A stretch of DNA of 20,213 bases from DASZHA01 sp049644325 (GTDB lineage Bacteria; Chloroflexota; Dormibacteria; DASZGP01). Location: the NCBI GenBank assembly GCA_049644325.1, contig JBARRR010000197.1, positions 1 to 20,213 on the forward strand, written 5' to 3'. The notes beneath the pieces were generated by a model. The model worked only from the letters and a program-made list of their open reading frames with translations. It had not been told where the DNA came from and did not search any database. The position numbers were made by a program, and so were the translations under genes. This document shows positions 6,092-14,197 of this stretch, piece after piece (within the stretch, counting starts at the first letter, position 1; each line of letters starts with the position of its first letter).

Positions 6092-8242
6092 ATGGGCGAC
6101 CAGCAACTGGCGGCGGTACGCGGTCGCAGGCGCCGCCGCCGTCTGCGCCGAGGCCGTGTCTTCAGCACCTTCCTAGCACTGGCCCTGGTGGGCACCTTCT
6201 CGGTGGCGGCCGAGGCCCTCGACCAGTACCAGTACTACACCCTCGACCTTCCCGACCCGTCGTCGCTCAACCCATACGACCTTCAGCAGGCCACCCAGAT
6301 CCTGGACCGCAACGGCAAGCTCCTGTACCTCAAGCACGGCAACGAGATTCGCACGGTGGTCCAGCTCGACCGGATCGCCCCGGTTCTGCGCCAGGCGACC
6401 ATCGACCTCGAGGACCGCAACTTCTACCAGCACCACGGGATCGACTACAACCGGCTGTTGGGGGCCGCCTACAACAACGTCTTCAAGGGTGGCGCCCAGG
6501 GCGGTAGCACGATCACCCAGCAACTGGTCAAGCGCAAATATCTGACCCTCGACCAGACCCTGGACCGCAAGGTCAAGGAGGCGCTGCTGGCATCCGAGAT
6601 CGAGCAGCGCTACTCCAAGGACCAGATCCTGGAGGCGTACCTCAACGAGATCTTCTACGGCCACCAGGCCTACGGCATCGACGCCGCCGCCCAGACGTAC
6701 TTCGGCAAACACGCCGCTGACCTCGACCTCTCCGAGGCCACCCTGCTGGCGGGGATCCCGGAGGAACCAAGCACCCTCGACCCGCTCACCGAGGCGGGGA
6801 TGAAGCTCTGCCGCGAGCGACAGAAGACGGTTCTTCAGGCCATGGTCAACCAGGGCGACATCACCCAGGCCCAGGCGATCCAGGTCGAGCAGGCGCCGAT
6901 CAAGCTCAACCCCCAGGTTCCCGACCAGGTGCTGGTGGCCCCCCACTTCGTCGCCTACGTCCTCGACTACCTGCGCCAGCGGTACGGCAGCAACCTGGTT
7001 GACGGCGGCGGCCTCAAGGTCACCACCAGCCTCGACCTCGACCTGCAGACCAAAGCCGAGGACATCGTCCGCAAGCGCGTTGCCAGCTACGGCAGCGTCG
7101 GCATCAACAATGGCGCGATGGAGGTGCTCAACCCCAACACCGGTGAGATCCTGGCCTACGTCGGGAGCTCCGACTACAACAACAAAGCGATCTCGGGCAG
7201 CGTCGACAACATCAGCAACGTCGGCGGCTCGGCCCGCCAGCCGGGGTCGTCGTTCAAGCCCTACGTCTACCTGACCGCCTTCGCCGACGGCTACTCACCG
7301 AGCTCGATCATCGACGACACCCAGGGGCCAATCGCCGGCTTCACGTTCCATGACTTCGACAACCGAAGCACGGGCAACATCACCCTGCGCAAGGCGCTGG
7401 TGGAGTCGCGCAACATCCCGGCCATCAAGCTGCTCCAGGCACTTGGCTACTCGCGTGTCTTCCAGACGGCCAGGACGCTGGGCATAACCACCGACCTCAA
7501 GCCCGAGCTGGGCACGGCCATCGGCTCATCGGGCCTTCACATGCTGGACCACGTCAGCGCCTACGGAGTCTTCGCCACTCAGGGCATCTACCGCCCGCCG
7601 GCGCCGGTGATCAAGATCCAGGACGCCAACGGCAACCAGATTTTCGCGCTCAAGGACACGGGCAAGCGGGTCGCAAGCCAGCAGGTGACCTACATGCTCA
7701 ATGACGTGCTCCTCGGGTACCCCAAGCAGTGGTCCTTGACCTTCCCGGGTCCGACCGCGGGCAAGTCAGGGACCACCGAAGACGGCGCCGACCTCTGGTA
7801 CATGGCATACACCCCGGACCTGGTGGTGGGGAGCTGGATGGCGCACACCGGCAACAAACCCGACGGAACTCCGATCGGACGCTATCCGCTGCCCGGCCAG
7901 TTCGGCGTGACCACCGCCTCGCACATGGCCGAGGACTTCATGAAGATCTACTACACGGGCGGCCACACGATACCGACCTTCCAGAAGCCGTCGGGAATCC
8001 AGACCCCCTGCCAAGCGCCGCCCAGGCCGGCGCCGGCCCCAGCTCAGCCGGGGACAACGCAGCCCGGGGCGCCGCAGCCGGGACAACCGGGCCAGCCGGG
8101 TGGGCAGCAGGGCACAGCCCAGGATTCCCTGCTGGCCAACGCCGCCGAGCCGCCCGCGTCCCCATCCCCGGGGGCGTCACCCCGCCCGGGGTCACCTGGC
8201 ACCTGCAGCACCTCGGGCGACATCAAGATCGAGGGGACTTAG
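6092..8242 (+). CDS. Bifunctional class A penicillin-binding protein (glycosyltransferase plus transpeptidase)
   Basis: This membrane-anchored enzyme polymerises and cross-links peptidoglycan at the outer face of the membrane. The 716-residue protein has a very basic N-terminus (R-rich, 10-22), one membrane segment (about 23-41), a GT51 domain with catalytic Glu in IDLEDRNFY (E107) and GGSTITQQ (137-144), and EQRYSKDQILEAYLNEIFYG. The transpeptidase has S386-x-x-K389 in QPGSSFKP, S439-R-N441 in VESRN and K558-S-G560 in AGKSGTTED. The C-terminal tail from about 640 is a low-complexity Pro/Gln/Gly/Ala stretch with two Cys residues (PCQ and GTCSTS). It stands alone between divergent tyrS and the convergent glycosylase, whose stop overlaps its own stop by 3 bases. 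The start has no Shine-Dalgarno. Confidence 0.96.
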   Translation: MGDQQLAAVRGRRRRRRLRRGRVFSTFLALALVGTFSVAAEALDQYQYYTLDLPDPSSLNPYDLQQATQILDRNGKLLYLKHGNEIRTVVQLDRIAPVLRQATIDLEDRNFYQHHGIDYNRLLGAAYNNVFKGGAQGGSTITQQLVKRKYLTLDQTLDRKVKEALLASEIEQRYSKDQILEAYLNEIFYGHQAYGIDAAAQTYFGKHAADLDLSEATLLAGIPEEPSTLDPLTEAGMKLCRERQKTVLQAMVNQGDITQAQAIQVEQAPIKLNPQVPDQVLVAPHFVAYVLDYLRQRYGSNLVDGGGLKVTTSLDLDLQTKAEDIVRKRVASYGSVGINNGAMEVLNPNTGEILAYVGSSDYNNKAISGSVDNISNVGGSARQPGSSFKPYVYLTAFADGYSPSSIIDDTQGPIAGFTFHDFDNRSTGNITLRKALVESRNIPAIKLLQALGYSRVFQTARTLGITTDLKPELGTAIGSSGLHMLDHVSAYGVFATQGIYRPPAPVIKIQDANGNQIFALKDTGKRVASQQVTYMLNDVLLGYPKQWSLTFPGPTAGKSGTTEDGADLWYMAYTPDLVVGSWMAHTGNKPDGTPIGRYPLPGQFGVTTASHMAEDFMKIYYTGGHTIPTFQKPSGIQTPCQAPPRPAPAPAQPGTTQPGAPQPGQPGQPGGQQGTAQDSLLANAAEPPASPSPGASPRPGSPGTCSTSGDIKIEGT

Positions 8243-8793
8243 CGCCTCGGCTCCGGCGCGGGCGCGATGCGGAAGCGGAGCTGAAGCTCGGCCGCCGATC
8301 GGATCCCAATCCGCGGACCCACCAGCACATCAGCGGGCGCGACGGGCATCCCCTCCACGATCCGCAGCCGTGAGCTTGTCAGGTCCCAGCCGTTCATCGC
8401 GAGGTCGATGCCGAACTCCCGGCAGAGCCGGCCTGGCCCCGCGAGGCGCCGGGCGTCGATGCTGCTGGCCGGCCATCCCTTGGGAAGTAGCGGGCTCAGG
8501 CCCCGGATCAGCACCGCCTCTCCCTCGCCCTCCGACCCGGTGACGGCGTTGAGGCAGTGGTACATGCCATAGATGAAGTAGACGTAGGCCACGCCTGCGG
8601 GGCCGAACATGATCGCCGCCCGCCGGGTGGGGCCACGGAAGGCGTGGCTGGCGGCGTCCTCGGCGCCGAGGTAGGCCTCCGTCTCGATGATAGTGGCCGC
8701 CAGCACCCTGGAGCCGCGGCGCAGGGTCAGGACGTTGCCCAGTAGGTCGCGGGCGACGTCCGGCGAATGGCGGCTGTAGAACTCGCGGCTCAG
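8239..8793 (-). CDS. 3-methyladenine DNA glycosylase (AAG/MPG family)
   Basis: This enzyme removes alkylated purines as the first step of base-excision repair. With M1 at the CTG of 8791-8793 the protein has 184 residues. The N-terminal SREFYSR-SPDVARDLLG motif is followed by IIETEAYLGAEDAASHAFRG, where E39, Y41 and H50 match human AAG E125, Y127 and H136. Later come VYFIYGMYHCLN, VLIRGLSP and LAGPGRLCREFGI. The first GTG (8706) would delete the conserved N-terminus, and the frame has no ATG, GTG or TTG upstream as far as cvpA, so a CTG start is inferred: either 8793 or 8826, the latter overlapping the cvpA stop as CTGA. It is the last gene of the infC-pheT-cvpA run and overlaps the PBP tail to tail. 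Confidence 0.92.
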   Translation of the reverse strand: MSREFYSRHSPDVARDLLGNVLTLRRGSRVLAATIIETEAYLGAEDAASHAFRGPTRRAAIMFGPAGVAYVYFIYGMYHCLNAVTGSEGEGEAVLIRGLSPLLPKGWPASSIDARRLAGPGRLCREFGIDLAMNGWDLTSSRLRIVEGMPVAPADVLVGPRIGIRSAAELQLRFRIAPAPEPRR

Positions 8794-8822
8794 GGCCGCC
8801 GGTTCGGGACTTCGGGCCCTGG

Positions 8823-9371
8823 TCAGACGAACGTCTTGGTGAAGTACGTCTCCGGCTTCGGCGGCAGCACCGGCGCATAGACGAACTTGGCCAGGGGCAA
8901 CAGGTTGTCAAGCAGGTGCGCCGTCGGCGACCCGGTGATGGCGTCGTGCAACAGGGTCATCACCGCCAGCTGGGCGGTCCCGGTGGGGCCCTCAGTGGCG
9001 AACATCTGGTTGAAGAGGAAGAGGAGCACGGCCATCTCGAGGGCGCCGGCGGCCAGGCCCAGCGCGAGGCCGAAGAAACGATCGAAGAGGAGGCCGCTGA
9101 AGAAGCGGAGGGCGCTGCCGTAGGCGTAGCCCAGGATCTCGGCGAAGACCACCACCGCCAGCACGATCCCGACGAAGAGGACGAAGTGGGCCGAGACCGG
9201 GTTGTTACCTGTGTTGAGGTTCAGCAGCTGGGAGAAGCCCACGCTCAGCGCCTGGGCCAGCAACATCCCCAGGTAGAAGGCAAGGACGTGCACGATGCGG
9301 CGGAACAGGCCATGACGGAAGCCGAGGTACATGTTGGCCAGGACCCAGACGATGACGATCGCGTCAAACAT
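8823..9371 (-). CDS. cvpA: CvpA-family membrane protein
   Basis: The 182-residue protein has four predicted membrane helices (about 2-17, 26-45, 62-83, 100-121), the CvpA topology and the early LGFRHGLFRRI motif, in which Gly and basic residues follow the first helix. CvpA is linked to colicin V production in Escherichia coli and more broadly to envelope integrity; in many Gram-positive lineages a CvpA gene follows pheT. The ATG lies 3 bases after the pheT stop, so translation is probably coupled. Precise function is not known. Confidence 0.82.
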   Translation of the reverse strand: MFDAIVIVWVLANMYLGFRHGLFRRIVHVLAFYLGMLLAQALSVGFSQLLNLNTGNNPVSAHFVLFVGIVLAVVVFAEILGYAYGSALRFFSGLLFDRFFGLALGLAAGALEMAVLLFLFNQMFATEGPTGTAQLAVMTLLHDAITGSPTAHLLDNLLPLAKFVYAPVLPPKPETYFTKTFV

Positions 9372-9374
9372 TGT

Positions 9375-11750
9375 TCAGGCGCGAGCTTGGGCGTCGATCT
9401 CGGTTTTGAGCGCGTGGAGGATGCGTGCCTCCGCGGTTGAGACCTCCTCTCCAGTGAGGGTGCGATCGCCCGCCTGGAAGGTCAGCCGGAACGTCAGACC
9501 CTTGCGGCCGGGGTCCACCTGGCGCCCGCGGTATTCGTCGTACAAGTCCACGCTGCGCAGAATAACCTCAGACACGCCCAATATCGCGTTAATCGCGTCA
9601 CGCGCCGGGGTCAGCTCGGGCACCGTTATGGCCAGGTCCCGCAGTACCGCGGGGTGCCGCGAAACCGCGTTGGCACGTGGCAAGCGTGGGTTGGCGGCCA
9701 CCGGCTCGAAGTTCAGCTCAGCGACGACAACGATGTCGCTCTCAAAGCGCGCGGCGATCTCCGGATGCAGCTGGCCCAGGGCGCCGACGTCCCGGCCCGC
9801 CAGCCTCAGCCGCAGGCCGCGCCCAGGATGCAGACCGGGGACCTCCACCTGCTCCGACTCCAGCTCGATTGAAGACAGTCGCCCGACCAGCATCTCCAGG
9901 GTGCCCTTCAGCTCCAGCAGCGCCGCCCGCACCGCGGCCGGCGACACCTGCGGGCCCGAGGCGCCGAGGTGGATGCCAAAACCCAGGAGCCGCGGCTCCT
10001 CGGGAAGCTCCCCCGCCTCCCGGGGCCAGAAGACGTGGCCCAGCTCGAAGACGCGGGCCCCGGGCGCGCCCCAGGCGGCATTGCGCGCCAGCATCCGGGC
10101 CAGCCCCGGCAGCAGGGTGCTGCGCATCATCGACTGGTCCGATGCCATCGGGTTCGCCAGGCGCAGCCGGGTGGTCGGGAAGATCCCGACCTGTGGCTCA
10201 TCGGGAGCGACGAATGACTGGACGATCACCTCGTCGAAGCCCGCTCCCACGGCGATGTCCTTGGCCGCCCACTCGACGTCAGGCGGTGGCATGACCCTGG
10301 CCACCGGCAGACGGCGCCCCGGCAGCGTGCTCGGGATTGAGTTATAGCCCCGCAGGCGACCGACCTCCTCTACCAGGTCGACCGGCTCCTTCACGTCAAG
10401 GCGGTAGGGCGGCGGGGTGGCCCTGAGCCCCGGTTCCGCTGCCTCCACCTTGAAGCCCAGCCGCCGCAGGTCGCGCTCCACGTCGGCGTCGCCGACGGCG
10501 TCGCCCAACAGCTCGCCGACGAACCCGGAGGGCACCACGATCGGCTCGTTGCGCACTGGGTGGGCGTAGACCTCGGCCACATCCGCGGCAGGTCCCGCTC
10601 CTGCGACGTCCTGGAGCAACTCGACCACCCGTCTCGACCCCATCGGGACCAGCTCCGGGTGCAGCTGCTTCTCGAAGCGGGTGGACGCGTCGGTGCGCAG
10701 GGCCAACCTCCGGCTGGTGGCGCGCACGTTGGTCCCCAGGAAGTTCGCGGCCTCGACAACGACCTTTGAGGTCGTCGCCAACACGGCGCTGTCGAGCCCG
10801 CCGATGATGCCCGCCAAAGCGATGGGACCGGCCTGGTCGGCGATCACCAGCATCTCCGGCGTCAGGCTGCGGGTCTTGCCGTCCAGGGCCAGCAGCTGCT
10901 CGCCGCCGAGGGCACGCCGGACAACGATCCCGCCCTTGAGCTTGTCGTAATCGAAAACGTGAAGCGGCTGGCCGGTCTCGAGCATGGCGTAGTTGGCGGC
11001 GTCGACGGCGTTGCTGATGGGGCGCTGGCCCACGGCGCGCAGCCGGCGCTGCATCCATGACGGCGAGGGACCGACGCTGACGCCCTCGAGGTAGCGCGCC
11101 TGGTACCGGGCGCAGAGGTCGTCGTCGAGTATCTCCACGCCGATCGGCGACGGGCCCCCATCCTCACGGGGCGTCCCGTGCCAGTCCTTGATGGGACGGT
11201 CGTAGATGGCTGCCAGCTCGCGGGCGATGCCAAGGTGGCAGAGCAGGTCGGGGCGGTTGGTGGTGGTCTCCACCACCAGGACACGGTCCTTGGGCATCAG
11301 CTCGCTCAATGGGACCCCCGATTCGCCCTCCTGCCCCAGGACCAGGATGCCGTCGTGCTCGCTGGAGATGCCCAGCTCGAGGGCGCTGAGGACCATGCCC
11401 TCGGACGCCGTCTGCATGAACTTGCGCGCCCCGACGGTCATGCCGTTGGGCAGCTTGGTCCCGGGCGGGGCCAGTGGCACCAGGTCGCCGGCGGCGATGT
11501 TGGGCGCGCCCGAAACCACCTGGACGCGGTCCTCCCCAACCTCCAGCTGAAGCACCTTGAGGTGGTCCGAGCCCGGCACCAGGCGAGCCTCAACGATGCG
11601 CGCCACCACCACGCCGTCCCAGCCCACGCCGAGGTCGACGATCTGCTCCACCTCGGTGCCCGAGAGGGTCAGCGCCTCAGCCAGCTCCTCGGGCTTTTCC
11701 GGGAGCTCGACGTACTCCTGGAGCCAGTCCATGGAGATGCGCAGCGTCAT
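9375..11750 (-). CDS. pheT: Phenylalanyl-tRNA synthetase beta subunit
   Basis: PheT pairs with PheS in the alpha2-beta2 enzyme that charges tRNA-Phe and edits mischarged Tyr. The 791-residue protein begins with MTLRISMDWLQEYVEL, then an EMAP-type tRNA-binding domain (about 40-150, with GVVVARIVEA and VVSGAPNI), the B3/B4 editing domain (about 210-380), the B5 domain (about 400-470, ending in DLVEEVGRLRGYNSIP), a catalytic-like core and a C-terminal ferredoxin-fold anticodon-binding domain (about 697-790, RDLAITVPE). It follows pheS after 18 bases. Length and architecture are standard. Confidence 0.98.
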   Translation of the reverse strand: MTLRISMDWLQEYVELPEKPEELAEALTLSGTEVEQIVDLGVGWDGVVVARIVEARLVPGSDHLKVLQLEVGEDRVQVVSGAPNIAAGDLVPLAPPGTKLPNGMTVGARKFMQTASEGMVLSALELGISSEHDGILVLGQEGESGVPLSELMPKDRVLVVETTTNRPDLLCHLGIARELAAIYDRPIKDWHGTPREDGGPSPIGVEILDDDLCARYQARYLEGVSVGPSPSWMQRRLRAVGQRPISNAVDAANYAMLETGQPLHVFDYDKLKGGIVVRRALGGEQLLALDGKTRSLTPEMLVIADQAGPIALAGIIGGLDSAVLATTSKVVVEAANFLGTNVRATSRRLALRTDASTRFEKQLHPELVPMGSRRVVELLQDVAGAGPAADVAEVYAHPVRNEPIVVPSGFVGELLGDAVGDADVERDLRRLGFKVEAAEPGLRATPPPYRLDVKEPVDLVEEVGRLRGYNSIPSTLPGRRLPVARVMPPPDVEWAAKDIAVGAGFDEVIVQSFVAPDEPQVGIFPTTRLRLANPMASDQSMMRSTLLPGLARMLARNAAWGAPGARVFELGHVFWPREAGELPEEPRLLGFGIHLGASGPQVSPAAVRAALLELKGTLEMLVGRLSSIELESEQVEVPGLHPGRGLRLRLAGRDVGALGQLHPEIAARFESDIVVVAELNFEPVAANPRLPRANAVSRHPAVLRDLAITVPELTPARDAINAILGVSEVILRSVDLYDEYRGRQVDPGRKGLTFRLTFQAGDRTLTGEEVSTAEARILHALKTEIDAQARA

Positions 11751-11768
11751 GCCTGCACCACCACCGGA

Positions 11769-12830
11769 TTAGAACTGCCGCACGAAGCGCACGTCGTTCT
11801 CGAACATGGCGCGCATGTCATCGATGCCGTACTTGAGCATGGCGATGCGGTCGATACCCATGCCAAAGGCGAAACCACGGTAGCGGTCGGGGTCGACGCC
11901 ACCGAATCGCAGCACGTTGGGGTGTACCATGCCCGACCCCAGGATCTCGATCCACCCGGACTGGCGGCACAGCGCGCAGCCCTTGCCGTCGCAGACGAAG
12001 CAGCTGACATGGACCTCGAGGCTTGGCTCGGTGAACGGGAAGTGGTCGGGGCGGAGCCTGATCTTGCGTTCGTCGCCGAACATGGCGCGGGCGAAGTACT
12101 CCAGGGTGCCGCGCAGGTCGGCCACGGTGATGCCCTCGTCGACGGCGAGCCCTTCGAGCTGGTGGAACATGGGCACGTGGGTGGCGTCGCTGTCGCGGCG
12201 GAAGACTTTGCCGGGGAAGACGGCCTTGATGGGCGGCGGCTGCTGCTCCATCACGCGGATCTGCATCGGCGAGGTGTGGGGCCGGAGCACCAGGTTGGTC
12301 TCGGCCGTGAAGTCGGGCTCACCGGTCTCCTGGTCGGCGATGAAGAAGGTGTCGAAGCCGTCGCGGGCCGGGTGACCCTTGGGTATGTTGAGCGCCTCAA
12401 AGCTGTAGTAGTCGGTGTCCACCTCGGGGCCCCGGGCGACGTCGTAGCCAAGGCCGCGAAAGATGTCCTCCATGTCGCGCATGACGAGGCTCACGGGATG
12501 GAGGTGACCCCGGCGCGGTGGCGTGCCCGGGAAGGTGAGGTCGATGGCCTCGGCGTCCGCCAAAGCGCCGCCGCCGACCCTGAGCTCCTGAACCCGCTTG
12601 TCGAGCGCCTCGTTGATGGCGCGCTTGACGGTGTTGGCCCGCTGCCCCGCCTGGCGACGCTCCTCGGGCGGCAGCGTGCCGAGGCGGGATAGCTCGTCAC
12701 TCAGCGGCGCCTTACGACCCGTGAACCGTATCCGGAGCTCCTCCAGCGCCCGGGCGTCAGGCGCCGCCGCGATCTGCTCTAGGGCTTCTTTCTGGTGCTG
12801 TTCGAGATCCAGTCGGTGGTCGCTGGTCAA
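11769..12830 (-). CDS. pheS: Phenylalanyl-tRNA synthetase alpha subunit
   Basis: This is the catalytic class II subunit, 353 residues. After an N-terminal coiled-coil arm (1-85) come HTSPMQ (185-190), motif 2 with VFRRDSDATHVPMFHQ (209-224), a four-cysteine cluster (C277, C280, C285, C288) found in many bacterial PheS proteins, GWIEILGSGMVHPNVL and motif 3 GFAFGMGIDRIAM (319-331). The start is a TTG that overlaps the rplT stop in the sequence TTGA, so initiation probably depends on ribosomes finishing rplT. An ATG is absent from the first conserved part of the arm. Confidence 0.97.
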   Translation of the reverse strand: MTSDHRLDLEQHQKEALEQIAAAPDARALEELRIRFTGRKAPLSDELSRLGTLPPEERRQAGQRANTVKRAINEALDKRVQELRVGGGALADAEAIDLTFPGTPPRRGHLHPVSLVMRDMEDIFRGLGYDVARGPEVDTDYYSFEALNIPKGHPARDGFDTFFIADQETGEPDFTAETNLVLRPHTSPMQIRVMEQQPPPIKAVFPGKVFRRDSDATHVPMFHQLEGLAVDEGITVADLRGTLEYFARAMFGDERKIRLRPDHFPFTEPSLEVHVSCFVCDGKGCALCRQSGWIEILGSGMVHPNVLRFGGVDPDRYRGFAFGMGIDRIAMLKYGIDDMRAMFENDVRFVRQF

Positions 12831-13207
12831 GTGGCCTCGCCCTGGGCCCTAGGACCTGGGCCAGAGCGAGCAACATCGACCAGCCGGCTAAAGTGCGCGG
12901 CATCGCGCACCGCCAGGTCGGCAAGGATCTTGCGGTCGATCTCCACCCCCGCGGCCTTGAGGCCATGAGTGAAGGTGCTGTAGGTCATGCCGTTGAGCCG
13001 AGCGGCGGCGTTGATCCGTGCGATCCACAGCGCCCGCATGTCGCGCTTGCGGACCCGACGGTCGCGGTACTGGTAAGCCAGCGAGTGCATCACCGCCTCG
13101 TTGGCGGCTTTGTACAGCTCCTTGCGGCTGCCGGACATCCCCTCGGCACGCTTGAGGACCTTCTTGTGTCTGGCGTGGGCGGTCACGCCGCCTTTGACTC
13201 TTGGCAT
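12827..13207 (-). CDS. rplT: Ribosomal protein L20 (bL20)
   Basis: bL20 is an early assembly protein of the 50S subunit and, in several bacteria, a repressor of the infC-rpmI-rplT operon. The 126-residue protein shows MPRVKGG, ARHKKVLKRAEGM, YRDRRVRKRDMRALWIARINAA and the C-terminal rRNA-binding domain. The ATG has a strong AGGAGG 8 bases upstream. Its last codons overlap the pheS start. The C-terminal extension after about residue 112 is slightly longer than usual. Confidence 0.98.
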   Translation of the reverse strand: MPRVKGGVTAHARHKKVLKRAEGMSGSRKELYKAANEAVMHSLAYQYRDRRVRKRDMRALWIARINAAARLNGMTYSTFTHGLKAAGVEIDRKILADLAVRDAAHFSRLVDVARSGPGPRAQGEAT

Positions 13208-13219
13208 CTCGCGCTCCTC

Positions 13220-13417
13220 CTACAGGTAAGGCGCGACCCGGCGGATCGCCTTCTTGTCCGCCGCGCTCACCTCACGGGTGCCGCTGAAAGCGCGCTTGCG
13301 CTTGCTCGACTTCTTCTCGAGGATGTGGCTCTGGTGGGAATGGCGGCTCATCACCTTGCCGTTGCGGGTCACCCGGAACCGCTTGGCGGTGCCCTTGTGA
13401 GTTCTTATCTTTGGCAT
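13220..13417 (-). CDS. rpmI: Ribosomal protein L35 (bL35)
   Basis: The 65-residue basic 50S protein starts with the signature MPKIRTHKGTAKRFRVTRNGK and ends RRVAPYL. The Shine-Dalgarno AGGAG lies about 6 bases before the ATG. It sits between infC and rplT, the almost universal bacterial order, with 45 bases after infC and 12 before rplT. Confidence 0.98.
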   Translation of the reverse strand: MPKIRTHKGTAKRFRVTRNGKVMSRHSHQSHILEKKSSKRKRAFSGTREVSAADKKAIRRVAPYL

Positions 13418-13462
13418 CTGTTACTCCTATGACTGCACTCCCACCGGGGTCTGCCGCGCGGC

Positions 13463-14029
13463 CTATACCGCGGGGGTCGCCGCCTTGTCCGGCTCGGGCT
13501 TGTCACCCTCGCTACGCTTGGCCAGCGGCCCCATGATCTGGCTCATGTTCTTGCCTTCAAGTAGCGGTGTCCGTTCAACGTGGGCGACATCGGCGAGGTC
13601 ATTCGCCAGGTTGTCGAGGATCTTGCGGCCGATGTCCTGATGGACCATCTCCCGACCTCGGAACCAGATCGTGACCTTGACCTTGTCACCCTCCTCGAGG
13701 AACTCGCGGACTCTCTTCAGCTTGGTCTGGTAGTCGCCCGGACCGATCTTGGGCCTGAAGTTCATCTGCTTCAGGCGGTTGCCGCCTTGCTTTCGTCTTG
13801 ACTCCTGCTCGCGCTTGCGGGCGTCGAACCGGAATCTGCCGTAGTCCATGAGACGGGTGACGGGGGGCTGCGCCTGAGGCGCGACTTCGACCAGGTCGAG
13901 CTCCCTTTCGACTGCGATCTGCCGGGCTTTGTCGGTGTCCAGCACTCCCAGCTGCTCATTGCGCTCATCTATTACGCGCACCTGCGGGACCCGGATCTGG
14001 TCGTTGACTCTTAGCTCCTTAAAGGCGAT
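13463..14029 (-). CDS. infC: Translation initiation factor IF-3, probable ATC start
   Basis: IF-3 binds the 30S subunit, prevents premature 50S joining and checks the start codon. From the chosen start the protein has 188 residues: the N-terminal domain opens with LRVNDQIRVPQVRVIDE, a basic linker helix follows, and the C-terminal domain contains FRGREMVHQDIGRKIL. The first ATG (13981) would cut off the conserved first strand. Upstream in frame there is no ATG, GTG or TTG, but an ATC at 14027-14029 lies 9 bases after AGGAG and gives a normal N-terminus. IF-3 of Escherichia coli uses AUU for autoregulation, so a rare AUC start fits known biology. It heads the infC-rpmI-rplT-pheST run. Confidence 0.93.
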   Translation of the reverse strand: MAFKELRVNDQIRVPQVRVIDERNEQLGVLDTDKARQIAVERELDLVEVAPQAQPPVTRLMDYGRFRFDARKREQESRRKQGGNRLKQMNFRPKIGPGDYQTKLKRVREFLEEGDKVKVTIWFRGREMVHQDIGRKILDNLANDLADVAHVERTPLLEGKNMSQIMGPLAKRSEGDKPEPDKAATPAV

Positions 14030-14191
14030 AGACGTATTCTCCTGCCCCGGGGCGGGCCTTCTCCCGGCTTAAAACAAAACGGACGGCTGAGCCGTCCGTG
14101 GGACCCGAATCTGATCCGGGACCTGAGCGACTGCCGCCGTCAGGTGAGGAGGATGGCTCCTGCTTTCCGCCGGGTCGTCTGACCCGAGCCG
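14030..14191 (-). ncRNA. Structured infC-operon leader RNA, probable attenuator
   Basis: The predicted 5' leader contains five successive hairpins on the minus strand: CGGGTC/GACCCG with a 4-nt loop (14171-14186); AGGAG/CTCCT with a 5-nt loop (14147-14161); ACCTGA/TCAGGT with an inner GCG/CGC (14121-14145); CCCGGA/TTCGGG (14104-14120); and the terminator (14079-14099). A GACGGC in the third hairpin (14136-14141) could pair with GCCGTC in the terminator's 3' arm (14082-14087), an alternative fold. The infC Shine-Dalgarno follows the terminator. Known bL20 leaders in Firmicutes use the same logic in front of infC, but I cannot match this one to that family from sequence alone. No phenylalanine leader peptide or T-box motif is seen. 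Confidence 0.6.
14070..14099 (-). terminator. Intrinsic terminator in the thrS-infC gap
   Basis: On the minus strand a perfect 9-base-pair stem, ACGGACGGC with GCCGTCCGT and loop TCA, is followed by TTTTGTTTT. It would stop thrS transcripts and also prematurely terminate transcripts from the infC promoter unless it is overridden. Confidence 0.9.
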
Positions 14192-14197
14192 CTGGCG

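Noticed and set aside
4726..6195. 489-codon minus-strand frame overlapping tyrS
   Set aside because: It is an out-of-frame shadow of tyrS and yebC; the composition is Arg/Gly/Pro-rich without domain motifs, as expected from GC-rich DNA.
11178..12692. 504-codon plus-strand frame antisense to pheT and pheS
   Set aside because: It is an antisense shadow of two well-identified genes; it has no Shine-Dalgarno or recognisable motif, and its His/Val/Ala-rich bias reflects the opposite strand.
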